Below are positions 48,802 through 61,370 of a stretch of 64,000 bases of DNA, piece by piece; the first letter of the stretch is position 1; every line of letters begins with the position of its first letter. The notes beneath the pieces were generated by a model. The model ran no database searches and was not told the origin of the DNA. It worked only from the letters and a program-made list of their open reading frames with translations. The translations under genes were made by a program, and so were the position numbers. Origin of the DNA: Diploscapter coronatus (taxonomy: Eukaryota > Nematoda > Chromadorea > Rhabditida > Rhabditidae); assembly GCA_964036155.1 (NCBI GenBank), contig OZ038423.1:59473249-59537248 (forward strand), given 5' to 3'.

Positions 48802-49080
48802 TTGGTAATAACGTAATTTTTAGGCCTATTTAAAAATACCGAATTTTTGTGCGAATATTCAAATTTCTGATGATGTAAAATTGTTTATTTTTTTTGGAAC
48901 AAACCATCATTAAATTACGCCGAAATCGGGAGGCATGAAAAAACGACGACAATGAAATAAAATTACATTGACAAAAATAATGTTAAGTTCACGAAAAATC
49001 CGAGAAAAAAATCAATGAAAAAGCGCTCAGCGACCTGCAAATTTAGGGTGGATAAAACATGGATTTACAGATACCGTATC

Positions 49081-49144
49081 ACCCAAAATAAAAGACCTGG
49101 AGGCCCTATATTAAAGTTTTAGGAGAGGGTCTTTTATCTTAGGT
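49081..49144. repeat. Imperfect inverted repeat
   Basis: acccaaaataaaagacct (49081-49098) is inverted at 49127-49144 with 15 of 18 positions matching. Confidence 0.55.
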
Positions 49145-49910
49145 ATCCAGATATAATTACATAGAAATTGTATAAATAGAGGAGGAATGATCTGACTATC
49201 ATTAAAATTTTGTTTCGATAGAAAGAGTTCACAGACAATTGTGAAAGATTCTATGGGAAAGGGTAGGTCAGAATGTGCAAATTCGGAGGTCAGATCCAAA
49301 AGTTTTAGGTCAACATTTCGACCAATCCTCATAAAATCTAAAACATGATACAAATTGAACTTTATCTGATTGAAAGATACCTAAAATATTATGCAGCCAA
49401 GAAGATAAGGGTAAGTTAGGGGTAAAATTGCAAAGATTGATTGTAATTTCGTTTTAAAAGTAGGAGCAAAGTAAAAATTGGTGATTGAAAGAGAATACAA
49501 TTTAAACTATTACAAAGACGGCGCAAAAAATTGACTAATACATGAGAAAATAAATAAAGACGTTTTCCGACTTCCAAAGAACGAACATCAATAGAGTTGC
49601 TTGAAAGATTTGGTGTTATACAAATATTATCTCAGGGTACAAATGTTGAATTTTAGATTTTCGTAACTAAGTCATGGCTATTTCAATTTTGAATTAGAAA
49701 GGGAAGTGATGTAATTGGCCAATTATAGACTAAATAATTGGTTAATTAGCATAAAATGTGGATAATTAAAGAGTAAAGCCTTCAAATGTACTTACACAAG
49801 TTTGATGAGAAAACACGAGATTTCGACATGAAATTGAAAGATTTCTCTAGGGCTTGTATTTCGGAATGAGATTTCTTGAATTGAAAGCGTTGCGAATTAA
49901 TTGACAATTG

Positions 49911-50019
49911 GGTAGTTCGTTACCATTAGTTAGGCGTATAAAGCAAGGTAGGTAGTGATCTTTTCCCGTGCTATTTCGTAGGCAATGAAATAACGAGGTA
50001 ACGAATTATCCAGGTTGCC
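49911..50019. mobile_element. MITE-like palindromic element, family B copy 2
   Basis: The complement of the right end reads ggcaacctggataattcgtt followed by ac, matching the left end of the 22948 copy. The left end gggtagttcgttacc is its degenerate inverse. Inner words cctacgaaata and ggga are shared with copy 1. Confidence 0.68.
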
Positions 50020-50050
50020 GAATTAATTGGAGATGCCAAGATATGTGCAC

Positions 50051-53000
50051 CTAAGACAGAATGGTAACCGAGTTGGCCGCCGACCGTAGCGTAGTAGTAG
50101 AAGCGCTCATCATACTCGACGATGATATCATAGCTGAAAATTCAATTTTCTCTTGATCTCAAATTTTTGCCAATTTTTTAAAATTCCATGCCATATTTTA
50201 CATTGAAAACAACGATTTCACTTCAATTACAACACTTACGGTGTAATTTGAATTAATTTTGAAGAAAAATGATGTAAAATGACGACCACAATACTTGCAT
50301 TCAATTCGATACTGATGAAAACATGGCGTGAAATTGAATTTTTGGGACGCTCATTAACAATTATCATAGTTTAGATCCAAAATAGGCCAGAATATGATCA
50401 AATTAGCTCGGAAATAGCTAAAAACTCAATGAACGCCCCATTTTTGATGATAGTTAAATTGTTAGAGGGAGACTTGATCATGCACTACCTCCTGCTCACA
50501 TTGGTCGTTGTTCGAGTTGGCCGTTCCCGAGCCGCCCGACCCGTTTCCGGAATCAGTCGACCCTACGGAGGCCGAGGCCTCTCTCTGGGGTGGGCAGGGC
50601 AGTCTCCGTCGCAACCACTGATGCTTCAGAGCTTGAGAGGGAGTCATTCGCGTCTCGGGGTCCCAATCCAAGCACCGCTTCAGGAAATCGATGAATAGGT
50701 CGTCACCCTGAATTTTTAAACGTGACTATTTTTTGGGCTATCGAGTTTTCAGAAATTTTCATAAGTATCGGAAAATATATAAGTAAGTTTTATGAAAAGT
50801 TTTTAATGAAAGATTGAATAGATTTGCAACAAAACACAAGCTCCTGAATATTTTCCAGAAATAAGCTATTTTAAAGATACTCACCATACTCTTCAGCGCT
50901 GTGTTCCAATTCCTAGACCCGGGAGGACCTCTCATTTTGCCCCGCTTACTCCTTGCACCAGCCAGAACGATCGTGCCGTCAGGCATAGACGTGGCTGTAC
51001 AATATCGGGGGTAGCCCTGAAATTAGCTAGGCTAATTAACTCGATAATTAGGGATGCTAATTACCTTCGAAGATATGAACGTCCTAGCCCTCTTAGCGTT
51101 CTCCAAGACCTTGGGAGGGGGCATACCGAGTAGCTCGATGATTAGTGCTAGCTAAAAGCGATTTTTTAATCATTTTTAGAGAGTTGTTAATTTTACCTGA
51201 TCATTTTCATCCTCGCCCGGTAAAAGCGGATAACCCGTAAGCAGTTCGGCGAGGATGCAGCCCAATGACCACATATCGATCGGCATGCCGTACTTGGCGC
51301 CAAGGATTACTGTAAGTATGCTCGTTTTTAACAGGCAACAACGTTCAACGCTAATTTTAGCGTTAACTAAATCTTGTTCTTCTATAATTTTTCAAGACTA
51401 CTGTAATTGCTCAAAACTATTTTCAAGATCCCCCAAAGTCCAATGTTTTGCTCAAAAATTCTTAAAATGAGAGATAGCTCGAGAGGAAATTTGAACCATT
51501 TCCGATAATTTTTTCTACGACCGGCCGACCGACCGACCGACCAGCGGCTTTTTGCCTTTGATGTTTAAATCTCTCAATTTTCACGATTTTCATATGTGAG
51601 TCATTTGGGAAAGTTTTGACGGACTTTTGATTTTCATTAAATTAATTTGGGAAGCTATTTACCTTCAGGAGCCCGGTAGAATCGCGATTGAATGTAGGTA
51701 TAGATCCGTTGGTCATCGAAACATGAAGAGCCAAAATCGATAACCTTAAAAGTTAATTTAGGTTTGTATTTCAGATACATATTTTAATTTAGATCTAGAT
51801 ATTTTATCGCAAACCATTTAAACTATGATATATTTTAATTAAAATTTAAAAAAAAAACCTTAATCCCGCTCCTTCCTTGTTGCTTAAGCAGTACATTTTC
51901 CGGTTTCAAATCACAGTGTATCAGTCGATTTTTATAAAGCAGATCCAAACAAAGCAACATTGAATAGGCGAATTTTCGAACCAACTGAAAATTTGAATTC
52001 AATTCAATTCAATTTTTAAATTTACAAACCATTAATGAGAATCCCTGGAATTTGTTCTTTTTGATAAGCTCGTACAGATTGATATTCAGCAATTCAAATG
52101 TGATGCACTTGTGTGATCGGAAATTGAAATAGTCCAACATATGGATGATGTTGTGGGTTCCCTCGGGATCTTGCCGCCTTAGGTGATCCTAAAATTTACC
52201 CATTAAATCTGGTTAATTATCCTAGTTATCTCCTAGTTGGGACAATTAATTACCAGAATCCGAATTTCTTCATCGGCCTGTCGGTGGAATCGTTTCTCAT
52301 TTCGGACCAATTTCAGCGCGACATATTGTTGATATTTATGATCGTACGCTTTGATGACCTGAATTTGATCAAAATAAATCAATCGCTTAACCAAGTGAGT
52401 TACCTGTCCGAAGGAGCCCTTGCCGATGACCTTGAGAACTTCGTATCGATAGGCGACGTGATCGTGAGCCACCAAATTATAGCTCCCATTTTCGTCGTCG
52501 TAACCACAATTATTCGCCCCGCCTGAAAACATCGAATATTAATTCGTTGAAATTTCCAAGTGCTAATTTTATTATTTTCTAGCCTATTTATTGATTTACT
52601 GTTTTTCTCGAAATTATTGACTTATCAATTCTTACCGATAACGCCGCCTCGCTTCTTGGCCTGTGAACCAACGAAAAATACCCGCACGTAGTTGAAAATC
52701 TCCGTTTGCTCGTAGGGCAGCAACTTAGAGCCGAACGTTTGAATAGCGTCCTCAGGCCGGAATCCCTAATTTCAAATTTTTATTTAAGCTTCTAAAATAC
52801 TCACTTCCCATGTCTGACCTATCTTATCATATGAAATCTTGACATTTTAATAAGAAATGTATGCTTTGAAAGTTTATCATTTTAGGTCAAAAGTTATTAT
52901 GCTTTCAGAAAAATAACAGCATGTGTTTTGTTCATCTTATGATTTTTTGCGAATCTTTCATCAACATGCAAAAGCACATATGATTTGGGTAATAACTATT

Positions 53001-56000
53001 GAATCCGAAATTTCCACGTTTCAAAACAAATAATAAGCTTTTCAGTGTGTTAACAAAGCGCTTTCTTATCAAATCGCATAGCAATAGTTTTAGCGCTCAA
53101 TTAGATAACGCGCTTAAATTCGGTAGTCGAAAATTTTCCGACTTCTGCAGAAAAAATTCGAAAAATGTCGGATCTGACGTGTAGTCGGTTACGTAACGGA
53201 GCGCTCTAATTTTATGCATTCTTTTAGTACCTTATTTCCGCCGCCTGTCGAGTTTCCGGTGGAATTCGAGTTGTGACCACCATTTGAGCCTCCCGACGAA
53301 GAGGTGTGAGATCTAAAATTTAATTCTATAATAACGTTACTTTAACGATTTCTGTCTTGAAACAACATGCTAACTTCTTTATAGTTGAGGCCCATGTAAG
53401 CATATTGTTAAAAATCATGTTGCTTTTTAAATAGCGTTAAAATTGTTACCTGAGTGATTCATCGCTAGGGCTTTTGGCCATTTTATGCCTTATATCGGCG
53501 GTCGGAATTGTAGCGCTGAGGGCCGTGGCGCTAGCTGACAGATGCTTCGATCCGATTGAAGTGCCTCCAGATGAGCCCACGGACGAGCCTAAACAGAATC
53601 ATTTTGACTGACGCGATTAACACTAATTAATAGTAGTAGTGCGGTAAAGCCGGCTATGAAGTGCTTAATAAGCTTCTTAATACACAACTTTGAATTTAAA
53701 CCGTACTACTTTATTAATGACCAGATCTAGACAAATACGGTATCCCAGAAACTCAAATAAGGCAAAATTTCATTAGATTCCTAGATTCAGAGTCGTGGGA
53801 AGTTCCCCGGAAATGAGCGAAAAACGTGCACTCTCGGATAAAATCTCCCTAGGCAACACGGAAAATAAGTACGAGGAGATTTCATATATCCGAGAATATA
53901 TGAAAGCCGATAACGGGGAAATCGATATCGTTGCGCGTGATAAAATTGGAGGTAGTTTAGGTGAATAAACTTCCTGACCACTGAGATTTTTGCATTCTGA
54001 CAAATGTGTAGCAAGTTACCATCGATTAAAATAGTGGTCATATAAGATGCATTGCAATCTAGTTGCTCGCATTATAAGATCCGAAAATCTAGTGGTCACA
54101 TTATCTTTGAACCTAAATTTTATACCTCGATTTCTTTTGTAAGCCAGTAACTGGTCGACGACATTATGGGAGAAAAAGTCGAATATTTTCGGAATATACT
54201 CCGGATTTAACCCGGATAAACTATAGGACAGATCATTAGGATTTGGCAGAAATGCCATTTTTTGGGGGTTAGGGGGAAAATTTCACAATCTCTCGAAAAT
54301 GGTTGGAAGACTAATGAAATTATCAGCCGGCAATAACCAATGAAAATCATTTGGCCTGGAGAAGAAAGAAAAAGAGGTCGGTTCAAAACAGCGCAATTTT
54401 ATCACTTGTGATAAGGCTGAAAATCACGCGCGCGCTAGTGGGAAAACTCTTAGGAAATTTCCTGATCGTTTAAAAACTGATCTCGCTTTTGCACTTTTAT
54501 TGTTTAGCCATAACAAATTGCAAGGTTGAAGCCCGTCTGAGACACGTCATGAAAATCACTAATTAAAAATATATGAATCAAACCTTGATACATACGCACG
54601 ACGGGTATGATAAACATTTCGCCTCCTTATATTTTAGTGATAATTAGATGATTAAGTTGAAATATCATTAGTCACTTGTCTTTTAAGAATACTATTGATC
54701 TCGAACTTAGAAATTGGAATCAATAATATGAGTAATCGGCACTAAAATGGCCTGAAAGTGTGTAGGGAAATAAACTGGCTGAGTTTATCAATTTTATTGA
54801 TAACTCACAATGGCAAACTTAGTGACAGCTATGAGTTGGAATTATTATTGAATAGCGAATTTAGACGCTCTAGAGGTCTATTGGAAAGTAATGAATAGGG
54901 TCTGAGGTAGGGGGTAGGGGTGCAAAGAAAGAAGGACGCTCTAGAGGTCACCGTCCACCAGGCACCGCTATTTTCTCTCAAGGCCTTCCCAGACTCTCTC
55001 AGGCCCCCCTCCTCCTTACTTTGACCGATAACATATTATTATCAGATCATCAGTTATCATTTCACTTTTTAGATGGAAAATCTATCTTTTTGGCAGAAAG
55101 TACGGAGAATTTCGGGTTCATGTGAAAATGGTGTGATAAAAGTTGGGGACTCTTTTATCAAATTGATAATTTTTACAACTTTTTAGGACTTGTTTCAGGT
55201 TCAATTAGAATTTTATAAAATTGCCTAGGTTTATTTTCATCTGAACGATTTGTTTCTAATTTTCGAATGCTTGTCTATAAGTTTGTTTGAGTTTGTCTTC
55301 TTTTCGTTCCAATTTTCCTCTAGCCGCTTCCTCCGGCCTTATTTGGAATATTGTATGTGCGCGTTAGCTGCCGAAAGGAAGTGGATTTGGTTCTTTCGAG
55401 GCAAAAAGAGAAGCTTCGCTGAAAAGCCTTTCCTTTCGCGAAAGCCTCTTTCACTAGTGAAAAGCGCATTTTGCGAAAGGCGAGATAGAGAATAAATGAA
55501 ATGAAACATACGAAAATTGTATGTGAATGACAGAATGAAATTGAATTGTGTCAAAGTGTAAATAAAAGAGATGTTTTTTTTGTAAAGGAGATCAAATTTA
55601 TACAAAAATATTGATTTTTAAAATCTTTTAAGTGAAAAAATGCAAATATTTTCGATCGTTTTTCAAATAAGAAATGAACAAAATAGAGGTTAGAATCTTC
55701 CTTATTTTGTGCCTTCTATTCTTTATGCTTTATTCATTCATCCCCCACTCCTCTAATCGAATCTACCCCGTGCGCACACAACGACTGAAGGCTTAAACTT
55801 ATCCGCTCTACTTCTCCGATTCTCTGGAAATCCCGTACTCTCTAAAAGTGTCCTAAGAATTCATTCCCTTTCGAAATTCAGTGTACCCTAGCACAAAAAT
55901 ATCAATTTTCCAGAGATTTAAAATTTAGGTCTAGGTTCGAGATCAAATTTTTCTGGGATTAAGAAAATTCAGATCTAAAATTCAAACTTAAGTCTGAGAT

Positions 56001-59000
56001 AAAAATTTCCCATAAATAAGATGAACTAGAAAGCATTCGATGCCGAAAATTAGAAAATTGCCCCCGAAATTTTTGGCGAAGTGCTCCCTGTGAGAAATTT
56101 GGCGCTGAAATGAGTTTTGACAGCGCCGCAGGCAAGAAGAGAAGAACGAGAAAGAAACAATAATTAAACATCGAAAAGGCGAGAAAAAGGAGCGCAAATA
56201 GACTTGACCTCGAATCTCGCAGCGAAAAAGGGTCGATCTTCAGCAAAAATAGCTGGGATACTGAGCTTTATATTGCGGGAAAAAGATGTATTTCATCAAA
56301 ATAGGGCTGAATGCTAAGGTTTATATTGAAGAAAATAAATTTTCATCAGAAATGCGAGATGTTGAGTTTACTAATAGCAAAATTTGATCTTCATAAAGAG
56401 CAAATCTGGGATACCGAAGGTCCAATTTTTCAAAAATAAAAAAAAACTAAAAAATCATACCAATTGCGCTACTGCTACTGGCTGTAGAAGGCAGATTTTG
56501 GCTCAGACGATCATTCGTAGTCGTCATGTTCGAATTGCCCGATGAATTTACTGTCGAGGGGGCGGGACCTGAAATCAAATATTTTCATTGTAGGTATCTT
56601 GCGCCGTATTAAAGTCATTTTGAAGTTCTATCTTCCAATATAGAGTTGAAGACCTGTTAATTTAGAAAAAGCTTGATCTTCACCAAAAATTTGCCATTTT
56701 CTTCAGGTTCTTCAATTTACCAAAATTTTCACCTGCTTGTTGATTGTTCGCAGATGCAGCTTCTTGGGGCCTCAGCACATCGATCATCGTCTTCGAGGGT
56801 CGCAGCAGCGATCCGAATGATCCGCCTCCAGCTAAGTGGTTCGAACCTGATCCGGACACAGTCGATGATCCGCAATTAGGCTGGCCTACCGATGAGGGGT
56901 GGTCTGAAATTTTTCGATCAATAAAATTATTTTTAACACATGCCAAACTCTACAATGAGGCGCAATTTATAAATTTCCCGTGTTTACGAATTGGGAAGCA
57001 TAATTGTTTTCAAGCATCGGTTAATTTAACGAATGAAATCGAAAGATGCATTTTTAGATTATCTTGCTCAGCTTTAAATGAATAGGCTTCAAAGTGGTAT
57101 AGAATATGTGGGTTTCAGATAAACATCTGATTTAAACAAATCCATATATGAGATGAAAGTTTAATCTAAGACATGTGAATAAATTTAGAGAAAATCCAGC
57201 GGTAAACCTATAATCTGAATCCATGTAAACTTCCGGATTGCATAAGACTGAAACATAGAAAATAAATGTGAAAATTTGCAGGAGACAGGAAATTTCAAAT
57301 GAAATAGGGGAAAGCTTCAAGAACGACGAGACTTTAGTGACAGCTCCCTCTTTTGAGGGGCAACAGAATTCTGCATTTCTGCATGCAAAAGGGAAGGGAA
57401 AAGGCTCCTTCGCGCGGGCGCGCCGGCGAAAGAGAAATCGATAACTACGTCGACTCACAACAGACACAAGACCTTTAAAAAGGCAGAGACGCGCAAAACG
57501 AAAAGAAATTCGAAACCTTTGAATCACGAAAAGCGAATTTTTTCAAGGAATTGTATAGAAAAGTATATTTAGTTTAAGACTAAACATATTGTTTTGAAAT
57601 TCGATCAAGATCAGTTTCTCTATGATAAAAATCGTAAAATCATTGCATGAATATGCTAATTTCAGGGAAATCACGCATTTGACATAGATTTGAATTGATT
57701 GATATACGGAAAACCAGATGATGAATAAATCGATTATTATTATGATGAGGGAGAGAGATGAAATGCGGTCAGATGGATTAGAGGCCAGATGGATAGAGAA
57801 CTAGAAAATAGTGTGAGGAAGAGAGAAAAGGGTGAGGAAGAAAAGGGAGAGAGAAATAGAGTAGCCATTGAATGACCTCGTGGGGCCGGGCCGGCCGTCC
57901 GGCTGTTGTAATGGCACTAGGGACACGACTAGCCTCTGCAGTGTTTGCAGAGACGAAATAGCTAGTCAATTTGAGTGAGACTAGAGATACAAATAAGGAA
58001 ATAGCATGGGAAAACAAGAGAGCGCAGAAACGCAGGCAGAAAAAGCGAAAAGCAAAGAGAGCGACTGACCAGCGCTGCACAACAGACGGCTTTCCACCTC
58101 TCTCCCTTTCTTTTTCTTTTTCTCTCGTCTTTTGGAACATTGCAGATCCAGTCACCGAAATCGCGAGCCACAGGCACGAACGGCGAGAGAACATTGAAAA
58201 ATGGGAGAGAAAAAAGGAAAGGGCGAAATTTTGAAAGGGGAGATTTTGACAGATGGGAGCGGCCAGCTGACCTGAAGACATAATTTACGAGAGCAATCAA
58301 GATCAGAAATTCGGATATTCATTGCATCAAGTTTGATCTTAGGGTCAGGATCAAGACAAATTTCAAGTCCGACTCCAATAGTCCAAATTCGAAAAAAGTT
58401 TTAAATGTATGATTTCCATAAATTTCAGAAGCACTGCTTTGAAATTAACTTAAATTTTATCTGAGATAATGTAAGACTTCCTTAATCCTAATATGTCCAA
58501 TTTTGGAGCCTCGGAAAAATCACGTAAATAAGTTATTTGAATTGAATTTTAGATCTGCTTTTGCAGAATTTTGGGCTTTAGAGCGCGATTTTTGCTGTTA
58601 GATTTAAAGCGCGCTTACAGCAGCAGAAAATGAGAATACTTAAGGCCCCACTTCGGGAGAGGGAGAGAGAACTTTTGATAGACACTCGACATAAACCAAG
58701 AGTCCATACACATGTGAAAAGAAAAATATACAAAGAAGAAAAAACGATATATATATAAGAAAGAAAACATGATATATTGATTGATTATGAGAAAATATAT
58801 ACAAAAAAGAAGAATATAATATTGATTGATAGAATTTATCCTGTTCTATTTTATTATCAGAATGAAGAAATCATATCAAATGAAAAAGAAAATGGCAGGC
58901 CATTGAATTGGAAAGACGTGTCTATATCAGTGCAAAACTGGTATATCAATCTAAAATTTTATGATAGATATATGGAATTTAAAAGGAAATATTCGACATA

Positions 59001-61370
59001 TTTAAAAAGTGAAAAGTCGTATATTTTCTGATTTTTGAAAGTCAAAATACTTGCCAAATAGATGCGAAGCGTAAATTGACGAATAATTTGCCTTCCAGGC
59101 CAAGATTAAGCCGGGTTTGTCGCCTTCCATAGACCCGCATAGACACATGCGATGCAATATATCGAATATATGCAAGAAAACGAGAGCCTAGAGAAAGGGA
59201 AAGGAGGAAGAAAGAGAGAGAAAGAAAGAAAGAAATAGAGAGGTTCAGAGAAGCCAAAAACGCCCCTGGCTCCCGCTCTCTCTGCGCGTCTCTCTCTCTA
59301 TCTGTTCTCTATTCATTTCCTTCTGTCTCTCTCTCCCTATTCTTTCTCTAGTTCTCTGTACCCTCTCCTATTCATGCATGAGCGCACTCACTATTTCCCT
59401 CCATGCCTAGACCAAGCTAGAGCCGATCGATATTGTCTTTCTTTTCCTGTCTTCTTTTGGGTCTTTTGTGACTGGCTCTCGAAAATCTTTAAAGCTGGAA
59501 AACAAGTGTTCGTAAAAATTCGGAAATTTTGGAACACGTAATTTTTTGAATTGAACTTCAACAATCTATGGACAAAAATTGTAAATATTGTATTGTACTA
59601 AATGGAATTTTTAAGAAAGCTCCATTTGAACTCTGAATTTTTTCGAAGAGAAACTCAAAGTTTAAGAAAGCAATGTTTAAAGAAAAGCTGCCAATCGCTT
59701 ATAAGAGTGCTGAGAAAACAAAAAATAGTGATAAGAAGATTGGGATTTTTCGCTTCACCCTGAAAATTCAGAGAGCGAGCAATAAAAAGTCGGACGATAG
59801 TATGGAAAAGTCAACAATAAAACGTAAAACTATATACCATCTCAAAAATACGCATAAAACTCGTGAAAAGTGCTATTTTATGCCCTTTCTCAAAAATTTC
59901 CTTGTCAACTAAGAAATTCGGCCTTAAATGCCAGTCTAATAATGTTGTTAGATTAATTCTTCTTATAAGGCTTACGTATATCCAAAAATTGAAAAACGAC
60001 GTGTCTAGAACGCTTGAAAATTAACAATTTCTTAGGGGGTAGAAAATTGATGCCCTTAAAAATTTTAGTTCTTAAAACATGCAATTTCACGAGGTTTTCT
60101 GGGAAGTTCCCATTGAGTTCTGTGCCTCGAAAATGAAATTTCGTTGTCATGGGGATTTTCTGATAAGACGGAAGAAACTAAGTGATAAGAATAACAAATA
60201 CGGGGAGATTTCATATATCTCTAATATCACCACTCTTTTGCGTGGGAGTCAGATAAGCCTACTCATACCAGATTTTCGTGATAAATATATCTATACAAAA
60301 GATTTAGGACATAATCAGAACAACTACAGTATGCCGAAAGTCGATATTTTAAGTGATATATTCCAACTGATTTTTGGAACCTATGCTTGAAAATGTGACG
60401 AGAGATTGCGTAAAACTTGGGTGAAGCGGGAAAAGTCAGAACACAAACTTTAGGGTTCAGACACGCAATGGTAAAGGAAATTTTCAACGTCTCGCTATTT
60501 TAATGTCTAACGACGTCAATAAAAACAGTTCGCGTTTCCATTGTTAAACTGATAAGGGAACACTCCCAAAAGTGCTATATTTTAAGCGCGTAATCTGGAT
60601 TAACGTCGATGGCAAAATTAAGCGCTTAAGCATCACTGTAGAATAAATTTAAACAGAAAAAATTTACATCGGTCACCAGCGTGTGAAGACAAATTCGAAT
60701 AGTAACTAGCTGATCCACTAGGTAGGGTGTAATTTGAGTGAGACGGAGGGTGATAATACTGAAATTTAACAATTTAATTATATTAATTTTTAACATCCTA
60801 ATCTTTACCTGTGGCTGATAGTTCGAATGAAAATTCCGCGTTAGCGTCCCAGTAGTGCTCAGTGAAGTCGAGCTCGGATGCCGGCTATTATTTAGAGCCT
60901 AAAATAGTCGCTTTTAAAAATTTCAGAAAATCTCTCAAAGAATTTCGGAGTTCCGTGAATTCGGAATTACGTCAGAACGTTGGAATTATTCACGAGCTAC
61001 TTGAACATTAGGGAAATTCTCCGAGAAAACACGTTTAAAAACGATTTTTGGTGAAGATCAGCTTTTCCATGTCCAAACCTAGCTATTTCAATAAGAAGTC
61101 GATTGTTTTCATGAATGTCGTCCTTTTCGTGTAAAAGATTTCAAGATTTTTCATGAAGATTGCTTTTTCCTATAAAATAATAAGATTGTATTATATCCTA
61201 CCTGTAGCAGTGACGAGCTACTGTTCGAATAATTCGAATGGAGGCTGTTTGTAGAGGCCCCAGATAGATGATGCAGGTGGTTGAATGTGCACCGATCCGA
61301 TGAGTGCACAGACGGCTGTGTGGGGGGCAGACCAAGTTGTCTCACTAGCGTGGGAGCGCTCGGAGACTCG
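50051..61370 (-). CDS. mbk-2: DYRK2-class kinase MBK-2 (5' end not found)
   Basis: Dual-specificity Tyr-regulated Ser/Thr kinase; in C. elegans MBK-2 drives the oocyte-to-embryo switch (family knowledge). Exons: 61202-61370, 60809-60898, 60668-60758, 56733-56903, 56461-56568, 53450-53588, 53231-53312, 52636-52765, 52404-52522, 52254-52358, 52030-52188, 51859-51984, 51663-51744, 51197-51309, 51065-51151, 50885-51016, 50500-50707, 50051-50133: 730 residues, one open frame. A long Ser/Asn/Gly-rich N-terminus (about 290 residues) precedes the class II region ([24 protein letters not shown]). Kinase marks: [41 protein letters not shown], activation-loop [42 protein letters not shown]. The first listed exon begins in mid-codon behind an acceptor, so earlier exons lie upstream, perhaps outside the window. 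Reading past the last donor gives an alternative C-terminus stopping at 50462. Confidence 0.93.
50462..50499 (-). CDS. mbk-2: Alternative mbk-2 C-terminus by intron retention
   Basis: If the donor CAAT|GTGAGC at 50499 is not used, the frame continues 12 codons to a TAA at 50462. With splicing, the frame continues in exon 50051-50133 as a Ser/Thr-rich end ([20 protein letters not shown]..). Both keep the kinase domain intact. Confidence 0.45.
51518..51544 (+). repeat. (GACC)n microsatellite
   Basis: cgaccggccgaccgaccgac continuing to 51544, in an mbk-2 intron. Confidence 0.85.
53875..53906 (+). repeat. GATTTCATATATCC palindromic word
   Basis: gagatttcatatatccgaga followed by atatatgaaagcc: the dispersed word and its complement back to back, in an mbk-2 intron. 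Confidence 0.55.
56220..56420 (-). repeat. Tandem-like GATCTTCA words
   Basis: Words gtcgatcttcagcaaaaata, gatgtatttcatcaaaatag, aattttcatcagaaatgcg and ttgatcttcataaagagc occur about 50-60 nt apart, each followed by a gggat-like or gctga-like stretch. This looks like a degenerate tandem array in an mbk-2 intron. Confidence 0.55.
56904..60667 (-). other. Long mbk-2 intron (3.8 kb)
   Basis: No nested gene was established. It holds GA/TC-rich tracts (57770-57860, 58080-58130, 59200-59370), an exon-like segment at 57882-57940 bounded by cag and a weak gtcatt donor ([19 protein letters not shown]), and a gatttcatatatc word at 60206-60218. Alternative promoters for shorter MBK-2 isoforms are possible. 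Confidence 0.4.
59195..59375 (+). repeat. Purine tract followed by pyrimidine tract
   Basis: gaggaagaaagagagagaaa continuing through gaaagaaagaaatagagagg, then from about 59275 a long ctctctctgcgcgtctctct run. The two halves are roughly complementary in composition and could fold. Confidence 0.6.
61040..61170 (+). repeat. Tandem-like GAAGATCAGCTTTT words
   Basis: gtgaagatcagcttttccat (61051), gaagtcgattgttttcatga (about 61094) and tcatgaagattgctttttcc (61151) lie in one mbk-2 intron. Confidence 0.55.

Larger units (their letters stand above)
48802..50050. other. Spacer downstream of mbk-2
   Basis: No gene was supported. It contains an 18-bp imperfect hairpin at 49081-49144 and the family B element at 49911-50019, which would lie in or just after the mbk-2 3'UTR. 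Confidence 0.45.

Noticed and set aside
52254..52358. DYRK1A/MBK-1 identity for the kinase
   Set aside because: [27 protein letters not shown] and SSKGYPRYCT are class II (DYRK2/MBK-2) sequences, not class I.
57778..58281. 167-codon minus-strand open frame
   Set aside because: Low-complexity Phe/Ser/Leu reading of GA-rich DNA inside an mbk-2 intron; only the short segment near 57882-57940 looks exon-like and it is reported separately.
59195..59375. Possible CRISPR-like or satellite array in GAGA tracts
   Set aside because: There are no regular spacers or constant repeats; it is simple-sequence purine/pyrimidine DNA.
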